Source of the DNA: an uncultured Clostridia bacterium
GTDB taxonomy: Bacteria; Bacillota; Clostridia; TANB77; CAG-508
DNA length: 11,193 nt
NCBI GenBank assembly: GCA_947629805.1
Contig: CANRFE010000035.1
Location: 1-11,193 of the forward strand
Direction: 5' to 3'
A model generated the notes under the pieces. The model had not been told where the DNA came from, did no database searches, and saw nothing but the letters and a program-made list of their open reading frames with translations. Below, piece after piece: positions 1 to 9,000 of the stretch. Each line of letters starts with the position of its first letter. Positions within the stretch are counted from its first letter, which is position 1. The translations under genes and the position numbers were made by a program.

Positions 1-348
1 ATTTGTGCAAATACTTGACAATAATCTTCTTTTCCTTCATTGTATACATATATAGATGCCTCTGGTCCGTGCGAACCCTATGTCACATTGATTTGCTAAA
101 ACTGCTGTCATAACTGCATCTGCGCCTTGCCCTGTAGTTAGCTCTATGTTCATACCTTTTTCTTTAAAATATCCTTGACTTATTGCTACATATTGTGGAG
201 CATAGAAAACAGATCTTGTTACTTCGTTTACTTGGATTGTTTGTAATTCTTTGGTTGTTTGCTTGTTTTGATTAATTATAATTCCTACTACACTGCACAC
301 TATAGCAAGAATTAATACAATTCCAATTAGGATAATTTTTTTCTTCAT
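1..348 (-). CDS. ABC importer substrate-binding protein, NMT1/SsuA type, N-terminal part, with +1 shift at a CGG codon
   Basis: The gene is cut by the left edge. It starts at ATG (346-348), 7 bases after a GGAGG ribosome binding site. Residues 5-25 form a hydrophobic export signal or membrane anchor; C18 lacks a good lipobox, so a lipoprotein is unlikely. The segment VFYAPQYVAISQGYFKEKG (47-65), then G-Q-G-A-D-A and 'DIGFA', is typical of NMT1/SsuA-type proteins, which capture small molecules such as sulfonates, nitrate or thiamine precursors outside the cell; the ligand cannot be told. Read plainly, the frame changes to R-T-R after A93 and stops at a TGA nine codons after the CGG. Skipping one C (complement of base 69) restores GPEASIYVYNEGKEDY, which is what this family shows after 'DIGFA'. 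At least 115 residues are then visible, running off the edge. The matching permease lies at the far right end of the window. Confidence 0.85.
67..69 (-). other. In-frame CGG codon, +1 frameshift site in the substrate-binding protein
   Basis: The minus strand reads TTC GCA CGG ACC. The protein continues correctly only if the C is skipped and GGA (66-68) is read as Gly. The zero frame ends nine codons after the CGG at a TGA. The context, NNN-C-GGA, is the same as at the other two shift sites in this window. Confidence 0.75.
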
Positions 349-553
349 CTTGCACCTCCTTTTTATTTGTTATATTTTATGTTTATTTTAAAATATATGT
401 GATTCTATTTATCATGAATTTTTCTTTTTAAATAAAAAAAGTTTAATATAATATTTAATTAAACTATAAACAATAACAAAAAAAGAAATTAAAATTTTCT
501 ATCTACACTAGTTGTTTAAGAAAATTTTAATTTCATATAATTTTATTATTTTA
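349..553. other. Intergenic region between the YukD-like gene and the substrate-binding protein gene
   Basis: About 205 bases hold no credible gene. The half next to the YukD-like gene carries a strong terminator (described separately). The rest, roughly 349-470, is extremely AT-rich and must contain the promoter of the substrate-binding protein gene if that gene is transcribed on its own. Several TATA-like hexamers are present, but base composition makes any one choice unreliable. Confidence 0.6.
478..534 (-). terminator. Intrinsic terminator at the end of the T7SS operon
   Basis: A perfect 16-base inverted repeat (arms 485-500 and 519-534, GAAATTAAAATTTTCT and its complement) encloses an 18-base loop. 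On the minus strand it is followed at once by seven T. It lies 20 bases after the YukD-like stop codon. The stem has few GC pairs, but it is long and perfect. It separates the secretion genes from the ABC gene downstream. Confidence 0.8.
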
Positions 554-805
554 CTATAATAGTACAATTTCTGTACCGCTTCTCATAGAAGATTCTTTTA
601 TACTTAAATTAATATCATATACTTCACCTGTAATTTTATCATAAAGCATTGGCATTTTGCTTGGTTTGTAACAATTATCATTCATTTCATTAATTGCTTT
701 TATTAAAAGATCAATGACATTATATATTCTTTTGTGTGAAGGAATCCATATATCATATATTTTTTCTAACATAGGAACATACAATTTTACTAATATTTTA
801 TCCAT
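554..805 (-). CDS. YukD/EsaB-like ubiquitin-fold protein of type VII secretion
   Basis: This is a small protein of 83 residues from the ATG at 803-805. The frame is open to a GTG at 814, but AAAGGG lies 8 bases before the ATG and touches the GTG, so I prefer the ATG. The sequence starts DKILVKLYVP, has a helix around VIDLLIKAINE, and ends with SGTEIVLL. Short beta strands around one helix and a final 'G-T-x-I-x-L-L' strand are typical of the YukD/EsaB family, a ubiquitin-fold cytoplasmic component of Firmicutes T7SS that affects effector export or expression. The ATG overlaps the essC stop by eight bases (ATGGATAA), so translation is probably coupled. Its position beside essC supports the call. 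No EssB, EssA or EsaA gene follows; a terminator does. Confidence 0.85.
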   Translation of the reverse strand: MDKILVKLYVPMLEKIYDIWIPSHKRIYNVIDLLIKAINEMNDNCYKPSKMPMLYDKITGEVYDINLSIKESSMRSGTEIVLL

Positions 806-3800
806 TTTCTTCACCCTTTTCTTTCATTCCTAAAAGTTTTATTAAATCAGCATTTCCTTGTTTAACAACATAGCCAAAACTATCTCCACATCTATTAATA
901 ATTTCATCATCTCCAGGATTTAAATTTATTAAATATTGATCATTAATACCATTTCCTACCCATATTCCTGTATCACCTGTTATGTATTCTTTATACCACT
1001 CATCATATTCATGATTTTTTAATCTTGTGAAATTGTCTACTACGATAAATGTATAATTTCCTAATTCTTGAGTTTTTCTCATTGTTTCCATAAGTTGTTC
1101 TTCTCCACCTTCTAAGTCATTTAAGAATTTATCTATTCCAATTATTATACAAATTATCTGTTTATTACTATTTAATTTATTTTCAACATTTAATACAAAA
1201 TTTTGAAAATTTAGGTTTAAATTAACTTTTCTTGTTTCTAATATTCTTTCTGCATCAAAAGTGATAATATTAACATCCTCTATCTGTTTCATTTCTTCTA
1301 TTATGTTTGACGTAAATTCCACACTATTTTCAATATTCTTAGAGGTAACTATATGTACCAAACGTTTCTTTAAATCATATGTATATATATTAAGTGTTTT
1401 TTTGTTAAGACCTACTGGTATACTAGTAATATCTGTTAAAGAATTTCTTAAATCTTCTATTTCGACTCTATCTGGTAATGTTGGAATTGGTTTTGCTCCT
1501 ACTTTGTAAATTTCATTTAGTTTTTGAATTACTTCTTTTATATGTGAATTCCACTTTTCTGGTTCACAAATTTTAGCTGTTTGGAATTCATAAATATCTT
1601 CTAATTTAACTAATCCTCTACCAAATATATGAGATGGTCTTTTTTTACCTATTCCATCAAATATATTTAAGTAATCATCTTCATTATTTAATTGTAAAGC
1701 TATTTTTTGTTTAAAATTTTGTGATAGACGATATCTAATGTCATTAGCATTACTTGCTGTAATAATAAATACAATTCCACATTTAGTTCCTTCTCTTGTT
1801 AATGTTAAAAAGATATCATCATATTTGTCTTCATAATTTTCAGAAAAAGCTTCATAATTATTAATAATTATTACTTGCATCGGCATATTGTTATCACTTG
1901 ACTTAATATATAAATTGTAATCTCCACCATAATCTGATAATGTGGCTATTCTTTCTTTCATTTCTTTTTGAATCATTTCAAAAAATCTACTTACTTTTTC
2001 AGTATCATTCATAAAAATGACATCACCAACATGTGGACTTTTTTTGAAGATTTTTAGAGCCTCACTACCAAAATCAAAAATATAAACTTGTACTTCTTGT
2101 ATATCATAATTGGTCATAATATCATATACCATTGTACTTAACAAAGTTTCTTTTCCACTATCTGCATTTCCAAAAATAATGGTATTTCCATCTTTAGAAA
2201 AATCTAAATGAACTGGTCCTTGACGTTGATTAAATGGATCATCATATTCTCCTATTACAGGATTTATAACATTTGATTTATTTTCTATTTTATATTTTTC
2301 TCTTATTTTATCTACAAAAATTGTTTCTGGAATATTTTCCATCCATAATGGTTTTGCCTCTATTTGTTCTTGTTTCGCTAATAAATGCATATATTTAACA
2401 ATATTGGTTAATTGCTCTCCTTCGTTGCTTACTTTCTCTTTTGAAGAATTATCTACTTCTTTAATAATACTTCCTATATTAGAAATTACTCCTATAGAAT
2501 TGTCTATTTTCTTTTTAGTAATGTCTGATGGAAAATATGGTGCTCCAGACCATGCTGATAACCCTAATATAAAATATTCATTGTTTCCAACTTGCATATA
2601 AAATTGTCCTGCTTTTGTTAGGTTAGCTGCGTCTGGTCTTTTTATAACATCATTACTATCTTCAGCTGATTGTACTTTTAAGCATATTCCAAATTTACTG
2701 TTACTACGAATTTGATCATTTACAATTCCTGCTGGTTTTTGTGTTGCTAGAATAAGATGTACTCCTAAACTACGTCCAATTCTTGCTACACTTATTAATT
2801 CATCCATAAATTCTTCTTGTTGTTGTTTCAATTCTGCAAATTCATCACAGATAATTAGTAAATGTGGAATAGGCTCTTGCACTATGCCTTGATGATATAA
2901 TTTTTGATATTTATAAATATCAATTGTTCCTTCATCAATTTTATTTCTCGCTTCATTAAACATTACTTGTCTTCTTCGTAATTCACTTTGGATTGAAGCA
3001 AGTGACCTTTGTAATCCTACTGTATCAATATTAGTTATAGTTCCTACTAAATGTGGCAGTTTTACTTCTCTTTTTTGAAAAGCTCCTGCTAAGCCCCCAC
3101 CTTTATAATCAATTAATATAAAACTTACATCATCTGGATGATAATTAATAGCTAATGATAAAATATAAGTGATAATAAACTCACTTTTTCCAGAACCAGT
3201 ACTTCCTGCAATTAAACCATGTGGACCATGGAATTTTTCATGGATATCTAAAACAATTGGCATTCCTGCTGTGTCAATTCCTATTGGTGCTTGTAGTGAT
3301 AAAGTGGAGTCATTTGTCTTCCATCTTTCTAATATATTTAATTGTTCAATTCTACCAACATCATACATTTCTAAAAAACTATACATACTTGGCAAAGACA
3401 TTTCTTTTGATGCTGTGTATTTAATTGGTATATTTGATATTTCTTTACATATTTTTTCGAAGAAAAATGTATAAGATGTATCAAATTTGAATGGTATTTG
3501 ATTAACAGAAGATATTTCGCTTTCAAACATTATGCCAGTATCGTTTTCTAATTTTATAAAAGTTTTACATTCATTTGGAAGTTTCATTAAATTATCTGTT
3601 ATACATAGAATACTAAAACCTACATTAATTTTTGTTTTCAATATTTCTGTAATAATTTTTAGATGTTCTATTTTTTTATAATCATCTGTTATAATTAAAT
3701 AATAAGGACTAAATGAACGATAATCTACTTCTTCTTGTATTTTTAATCTATTGTTAAGTTCTTGTTCTAAATACTTCGAAATTTCCTTCATATCGTTATA

Positions 3801-5363
3801 ATCATCTGCAAAGAAACGGATTTGTTTTGTATTATCCCAAATATGTGGTAACATTTTCATATGTTCCCATTTTTTTTGTTTATCTTCTTTTAATAAAAAT
3901 ACTATTTTTAAGTCTTCATAACTGTGGAATGTAATTAATTGCATAATTAAGTTTTGTATGAACTTTTCCACTAGTTTCTCATCATTTTGTACCATTAAAG
4001 CTGAAATGTTTTTCTTGGCTAATGAAATTGTAATTGGTGCATCTTTTAATATTTTAGATTTGTTTCCTATTGTATTTAGAATTTCAACTAAATTATCATC
4101 TTCCATAGCAAATTGTTCTTCTGGATATTCTATGTCAATTTCTAATGGTACATCTCCAACTCCAAGCCTAACTGTAAGGAAATCATGATCTTCAATATTT
4201 CTTTCCCATAATCTAGAATTTTTGGTAGTAATAATTTCATTACATTCTTCTGTTGATACATAATTTTCGAAAAGAATTTTTCTTTGCTTGTCCATTATTT
4301 TATCTACTAATGCAATTTTAGAATTTATATAATCTCGATATCGTTTTTGTCTTTTTTCTTCATATTTAATTTTTTGCTTTTTTTCGTATCTTACATTTAG
4401 TACTGGAAAAAGTATCATTGTAATTAACATAGCAATTGATATGATTATTGAAGGTATTGCATCTTTTAAGGTTGTTGTTCCATTTATTAATCCATCTATT
4501 GTTGAAAAACTAGATACTAACGTAATAACACCCATTGATAAGGTAGAACCTAAAACATAGATTAGTGGCATTCCTTCTTTATTCTGTATTTGTGGTGGTG
4601 GATCGATTTTTACTTTTTTGCGTTCAATTACGTTTGTTATTCTAGGCGCTTTTGAGAAGTAATCTTTTTCTGAATAAATTTCCAAATCACTTTCATCTTC
4701 TTCTTTTAAATGGGAAAAATTATATTCTTTATTATTAATTTTAAATATTTTTTCATTTAATCTTACTTTTTTTAATGGATTATTTATAAATATACTTCTT
4801 CCCATTATAATAATTTTTAGACCCATGATAAAAATAACATCACCATTAAATAATAATCTTATTTGTGAAGATGCTGGTCTGTTATTGATAAAACATCCAT
4901 AATCTGAATCAAAATTTTCAAACATTAATCTACCATTACTATAGTATATATGTGCATGTTTACTTTTAATTAGGGGATTTTTATAAGTAATTGAATTGTC
5001 CCCATCACTTCCAATAAAGATTTCAGAATGACCTTTTACATCAAAGTGCATAAAATTTTCACATGTTGGTGCACAATGTAAAACAAATATTTCATTGGAA
5101 TGTTGAAAAAGAATATAATAAATACTATATTCTTTTAAAATGGCTTTATCCATGATTTCTTCTGATTCTTTATTACTTTTTTTGGGATTTAAGATTTTTG
5201 CATTTTGATTACTGGCAATCTGCCAATTTTCGTTTTTACCTTCTATATTGATCAATTTTTTGTTGTTTTCATCATGAATGGCATAGTTTCCCTGTATAAA
5301 GTTTGGTAATTTTACTTTATATAACTTGTCTTTTCCTATTAATGATACAATCAACAAATTCAC
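798..5363 (-). CDS. essC: EssC-type FtsK/SpoIIIE ATPase, motor of the type VII secretion system
   Basis: This 1521-residue membrane ATPase matches the usual EssC length. It recognises and drives export of WXG-type substrates. Visible in order: an N-terminal strand-rich region; an FHA domain around 110-195 (IGSDGDNSI, then SKHAHIYY and FENFDSDYGCFINNR); two membrane helices at about 265-286 and 303-322; a charged linker; then ATPase domains. Domain 1 has a clean Walker A, GSTGSGKS (720-727), and Walker B LLIICDE (835-841). Domain 2 has GNADSGKE (1065-1072), with E in place of S/T, and a weak Walker B region ending in NN instead of DE (1168-1169). Domain 3 (about 1310-1510) has no P-loop. Only domain 1 therefore looks fully catalytic, in line with the domain asymmetry known for EssC proteins. 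The start is uncertain: AAAGGG is 2 bases from the GTG at 5363 and 8 bases from a TTG at 5357, which may be the true start. No CGG codon occurs in it. Confidence 0.95.
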   Translation of the reverse strand: MNLLIVSLIGKDKLYKVKLPNFIQGNYAIHDENNKKLINIEGKNENWQIASNQNAKILNPKKSNKESEEIMDKAILKEYSIYYILFQHSNEIFVLHCAPTCENFMHFDVKGHSEIFIGSDGDNSITYKNPLIKSKHAHIYYSNGRLMFENFDSDYGCFINNRPASSQIRLLFNGDVIFIMGLKIIIMGRSIFINNPLKKVRLNEKIFKINNKEYNFSHLKEEDESDLEIYSEKDYFSKAPRITNVIERKKVKIDPPPQIQNKEGMPLIYVLGSTLSMGVITLVSSFSTIDGLINGTTTLKDAIPSIIISIAMLITMILFPVLNVRYEKKQKIKYEEKRQKRYRDYINSKIALVDKIMDKQRKILFENYVSTEECNEIITTKNSRLWERNIEDHDFLTVRLGVGDVPLEIDIEYPEEQFAMEDDNLVEILNTIGNKSKILKDAPITISLAKKNISALMVQNDEKLVEKFIQNLIMQLITFHSYEDLKIVFLLKEDKQKKWEHMKMLPHIWDNTKQIRFFADDYNDMKEISKYLEQELNNRLKIQEEVDYRSFSPYYLIITDDYKKIEHLKIITEILKTKINVGFSILCITDNLMKLPNECKTFIKLENDTGIMFESEISSVNQIPFKFDTSYTFFFEKICKEISNIPIKYTASKEMSLPSMYSFLEMYDVGRIEQLNILERWKTNDSTLSLQAPIGIDTAGMPIVLDIHEKFHGPHGLIAGSTGSGKSEFIITYILSLAINYHPDDVSFILIDYKGGGLAGAFQKREVKLPHLVGTITNIDTVGLQRSLASIQSELRRRQVMFNEARNKIDEGTIDIYKYQKLYHQGIVQEPIPHLLIICDEFAELKQQQEEFMDELISVARIGRSLGVHLILATQKPAGIVNDQIRSNSKFGICLKVQSAEDSNDVIKRPDAANLTKAGQFYMQVGNNEYFILGLSAWSGAPYFPSDITKKKIDNSIGVISNIGSIIKEVDNSSKEKVSNEGEQLTNIVKYMHLLAKQEQIEAKPLWMENIPETIFVDKIREKYKIENKSNVINPVIGEYDDPFNQRQGPVHLDFSKDGNTIIFGNADSGKETLLSTMVYDIMTNYDIQEVQVYIFDFGSEALKIFKKSPHVGDVIFMNDTEKVSRFFEMIQKEMKERIATLSDYGGDYNLYIKSSDNNMPMQVIIINNYEAFSENYEDKYDDIFLTLTREGTKCGIVFIITASNANDIRYRLSQNFKQKIALQLNNEDDYLNIFDGIGKKRPSHIFGRGLVKLEDIYEFQTAKICEPEKWNSHIKEVIQKLNEIYKVGAKPIPTLPDRVEIEDLRNSLTDITSIPVGLNKKTLNIYTYDLKKRLVHIVTSKNIENSVEFTSNIIEEMKQIEDVNIITFDAERILETRKVNLNLNFQNFVLNVENKLNSNKQIICIIIGIDKFLNDLEGGEEQLMETMRKTQELGNYTFIVVDNFTRLKNHEYDEWYKEYITGDTGIWVGNGINDQYLINLNPGDDEIINRCGDSFGYVVKQGNADLIKLLGMKEKGEENG

Positions 5364-5380
5364 TTCCCTTTATTTTTATC

Positions 5381-5689
5381 TTATTGTTTATTTTCATTTT
5401 TTGCTTCTTCTGCATTACCTATTAATTCTTTTAGCTTTGCTTTAAATTCCTCTTCTTCCTCATCTACTAAGCCAAAATGATAGATTTTTTCTATTTGTTC
5501 ATGATTAAATAGACATGTTTGTTTTGATGATAAAAATCCTTCTGGATACATGCATCCACTGTAATCCCACATTTTTCCGCCTTCTTTATCTTCTATTGCA
5601 CAGAATCCTGTAATCATTACTCTTTTTGTTCCACCTTTTAACATTGCAACTGTTCCTATTGGTAAATATTTTTCTCCTATTTTTTCCAT
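5381..5689 (-). CDS. DUF4176 family protein, T7SS-associated (second copy)
   Basis: This protein of 102 residues has the core PIGTVAMLKGGTKRVMITGF, then 'WDYSGCMYPEGF' and 'LFNHEQIEKIYHFG', the typical DUF4176 pattern. It is probably a small SH3-like beta fold ending in an acidic and charged helix (DEEEEEFKAKLKEL). DUF4176 proteins are common inside Firmicutes T7SS loci near essC and LXG-type toxins, and their function is not settled. The start ATG (5687-5689) shares a base with the stop of the preceding gene (TAATG) and has a strong GGGGAGG site, so the two are coupled. essC begins 17 bases later. Possible roles are substrate adaptor, apparatus accessory or immunity protein; the sequence does not decide between them. 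Confidence 0.85.
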   Translation of the reverse strand: MEKIGEKYLPIGTVAMLKGGTKRVMITGFCAIEDKEGGKMWDYSGCMYPEGFLSSKQTCLFNHEQIEKIYHFGLVDEEEEEFKAKLKELIGNAEEAKNENKQ

Positions 5690-6027
5690 TATCTTTCCTC
5701 CCCTTTTGAATCATTTTCTTTACTAAAAATTACTTCTTCTATTTCATTTTGGTTAAATATACATTTTAAATTTTCGTTTTTTTCATTTTCTTTTATTCCA
5801 GCATAATCTACTTTACCTATACCTGGCATTTCATAATCAATATATTGTACAATAACTATATAGTTACGTCCTTTCAATTTTACCTTGTCTCCAATTTTAA
5901 GTTTTGTTGTAACCGTTATTCCACTATTATTTTCTTCTACCAAAAAATCTTTCAACTCACTAATATTTTTCCTTTTACCATCAACTGTAAAACTAGAAAA
6001 ATGATTAAAATTAAATTCATCTTCCAT
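5689..6027 (-). CDS. DUF4176-like protein, diverged paralogue next to the effector
   Basis: This protein of 112 residues has about 40 variable N-terminal residues, then a DUF4176-like core: LKIGDKVKLKGRNYIVIVQY, 'DYAG' and 'CIFNQNEIEEVIF'. These line up with MLKGGTKRVMITGF, 'DYSGCMYPEGF' and 'LFNHEQIEKIYHFG' in the next gene, so the pair probably arose by duplication. It has an excellent AGGAGG site 7 bases before the ATG and begins 3 bases after the effector stop. A small gene directly behind a toxin gene is the usual place for an immunity gene, so this copy is the better immunity candidate of the two. A role as a general T7SS accessory protein is equally possible. It has no signal peptide or membrane segment, which suggests a cytoplasmic protein. 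Confidence 0.75.
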   Translation of the reverse strand: MEDEFNFNHFSSFTVDGKRKNISELKDFLVEENNSGITVTTKLKIGDKVKLKGRNYIVIVQYIDYEMPGIGKVDYAGIKENEKNENLKCIFNQNEIEEVIFSKENDSKGEER

Positions 6028-6030
6028 GTA

Positions 6031-9000
6031 TTAACCTCCTATTAATAAATTAATTTTATTATTTATGCTTTGCCATACTCCTATTACTCCTCCTACATTA
6101 GAAGGTTGATATTGTATCCAGAAAGCTATTTCATAATCTGAAATACCACTTTTTCTTAATTGTTTAATTAAGGTTTTGTCTGCATCAGTCATATCACTTG
6201 CAAGACAATTATTTAAAAATTGTCTTCCTTTAATTTCTTGTAATTGATGTGATGCTTGTACTAAAGTTTTAGCACTATCTGTTCTTAAATATTTTTCATT
6301 TAAATTTCCTGGATATCTACTTCTATCTAGTGCATCAGCGTCTTTTAAGGCATTAGCAACTTTTTCGGCTAAATCTCTATCCATAGGATTTACTCTATAT
6401 TTTTCAAATATTTCATTTAAATTTGCATTATTATCAGGAATACTATGGTATTCTATAGCTGCTTGTATAATAGCTATATCATCATCACAAAAATTATCTA
6501 AATAATTTATTGCATTTTCTGCACCTTGAATTCCATGAAGATGTCCCTCTACTTCTTTTCCTGCATCATGATACTTAGCAGCTTCAATTAATAATTTTTT
6601 CTCTGTTTTATCAAAATTTTCTTTCTCTGCAATATACATTGCATTAAAAATAACATCTTCTATATGTTCTTCTCCGTGTCCAGCTATTGCAGAAGTATAA
6701 ATTCCACTCATTTTCATATCTCTTACTTCTGCTTCATATTTAGCCATAAGTCCTTTACTATTCATATCTTTAATTACATCAGATAAATCTACCTGTTTAG
6801 TTTCTAATTTTCCTTTATAATTATTATAGTATAGTTTGTTATTATCTGCAATACCACTATCTACAACTGACTGAATACTTGATTTAGTTGGTATTAGTTG
6901 GGCTTTTACTGTATATTGTCCTGTGTTTTCATCAAAAAATACATCTACTATTTGGTACATGTTATTTCTTCCCAATAGCACTTCTTGCTGTCCCAAACCA
7001 GTATGTGCTATAGCATTTGGTTCTATATATGCTACTTTACTTCCTGCAGGAACTTCTATTTCTAATTTCATGAATCTATCATTAAATACTCCCCCTGTAG
7101 CAGATGTACTTAGAAAAGCTTTATCATTAAAGATCATACCTGGTCTAGGATTTAGAATTCTATCTCCATCTTTAAAAATATCATCTACATATCTAGTAAC
7201 TACTAATGACTCAGTAAGTGGTTTAGAGTTTTCTATGATATTATCTAACATTCTTACTGCATCATCAATATTAAGTTCTCCTAGTGTTGAAGATTTTCCA
7301 ACAAAATTCACAGATCTCTTGAAATAATCATTCATTTCTCCAAAATTTCTTCCATTGAATATTCCTCCTCCGAAATGAGTCTCAGCTCCTCTACAATAAG
7401 CATCTATTGCAGGTCCACCTGCAGCTGCAAATGCTAATATTAAATCTGATTCTTCTTGTGATAATTTTCTTCTGTTTTTATATAAATTTTTGAAGTCTTT
7501 AAGATTTTCTTTACTTAGATTTTTAGTAGCATAATCATATATTTCTGTATCAGTCATATAACGAATTTCATTTGCTCCTAATCTTCTATATAATTTTTCA
7601 AAAATTCCAAATTCCTCTTGACTTAAATTTTTAGTAGCATAGTCATATATTTCTGTATCAGTCATATCATGAATTTTTGAAAATATACCTTTATTATGTA
7701 AATCTCCTAAAATTTTAAAATCATTTTCCTTTTTTAATATTTTAGAAGCATAGTCATATATTTCTACTTCAGTCATATTATGAAGCTTATCTAATCCAAT
7801 TTTATTAGCAAGAAATCCTTTAGGATCTGAAAAATATTCTGCTGCTTGTAATGTATCATTAAGTTTTCTTGAGCCATTATCTAAAGAATTCGGAAATTTA
7901 TCATTAAAATCATCTATGAAGTTTTTATTTATTTCATTAGAATTTAAACCTTTTGATTCATTTTTTAATTTTATTCCATCCCAAAGTTCTCCTCCTACTG
8001 AGCCAACCAATCCAACTCCTGTATTAATTAATAGTGATTGCCATCCACCTTGTTCTAACCATGCTTGTTGGAAATTTTGGTCTGAAGTAAGAGCGTCTAT
8101 ACCAGCTCTAAATGGTGTATCTAAAGCATTAAAACCTGTATCTGTTCCTACTCTTATAGCTGAAGATGCTAATTGTGAACCTCCTTTTATTGTCCAACCA
8201 GCTAATTTTCCTCCAACATACCATTGAACTCCTTCCCAAACTCCATTTGTTACTCCATAAAATATTCCTTTAGCTCCATTTTCTAATGTTCTCCAATCTT
8301 CTGGTAATTCTCTTATTTGTTTCATGGCGTTAAATTCTTCTTCGCCTATTTTTCCATTTTTATAATCTTCTTCTATTTCTTTCCAATCTTCTTCATCTAT
8401 ACTTCTAATCATTTGATAAGAATTAAATTGTTCTGCTGTTATCTCACCTTTTTCATACTTTCTTTTCATACCTTCCCATGATGCATCTCTTGCATTTGCC
8501 CAATGTTCTGCTGTATACTTCCCAGTTCCAGCTGCTGTTGCAAATGCAGCAGATGCAGTTGTAAATGATCCAGCCCCTGCTGTTGCTGCTCCTCCAAGTC
8601 CGTAATGTTGCTACAGTTAAAGCAATAATACCTGCTACGTATCCTATTCCTGAAACAATATTATTTATAGTACTATCTGATTTTAAAGCATTTATTGCAT
8701 TTTCATCTAACCATTTTCCAATAGCATTCTTTTCATAGAAATCTTTGAACCAGTTTCCAACATGGTCTTCTGCTACAAATCCCATTACGCCTTTCCACAT
8801 ATCCCCTGTAATAGAAGACCATTCTTCTTGATTACCATTTGCCAAACTCACTAAATAAGAAACTCCATCTCCAATTCCTGTAGCAACACTCGTCACACCT
8901 GTACCAATTATAACAACTAAATCAAATATTGATTCTAATAATTGTCCTATCCCTTTTACAAAAGATACTATTACATTAGCAACAGAAGCAAAAGTTGTTT

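Larger units (their letters stand above)
6031..8601 (-). other. Effector C-terminal segment (residues 354-1209): linker, repeats, toxin domains
   Basis: This is the +1-frame part of the effector. Residues 354-380 are a Gly/Ala-rich hydrophobic stretch. Residues 398-450 contain two related charged hairpins, each with a 'KG-x-I-x-x-E-x-F-N' core (YEKGEITAEQFNSYQMIRSI and YKNGKIGEEEFNAMKQIREL). About 460-565 is Trp/Gly-rich and weakly hydrophobic. The three tandem repeats (629-735), the ADP-ribosyltransferase domain (747-927) and the HD domain (992-1117) follow, then a 90-residue tail ending LLIGG. The linker and repeats probably place the toxic domains after export. Confidence 0.75.

Noticed and set aside
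37..348. A complete 103-residue small membrane protein
   Set aside because: The last ten residues do not fit the family, while the +1 frame continues the conserved sequence to the window edge.
805..814. The GTG at 814 as start of the YukD-like gene
   Set aside because: The AAAGGG site touches this GTG but is 8 bases from the ATG at 805.
1261..8227. Open frames on the plus strand inside essC and the effector
   Set aside because: They are antisense to genes with clear family motifs, have poor start contexts and no recognisable protein features.
6031..8469. A separate 812-residue toxin gene starting at the internal ATG
   Set aside because: It has no well-spaced ribosome binding site, the coding-quality sequence extends 44 codons further upstream in the same frame, and that extension meets the N-terminal part exactly at the CGG.
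8453..8602. The Cys/Trp/Arg-rich 49-residue tail of the 402-residue frame as a real domain
   Set aside because: Its composition differs sharply from the rest of the effector and looks like an out-of-frame reading of the Gly/Ala-rich segment.
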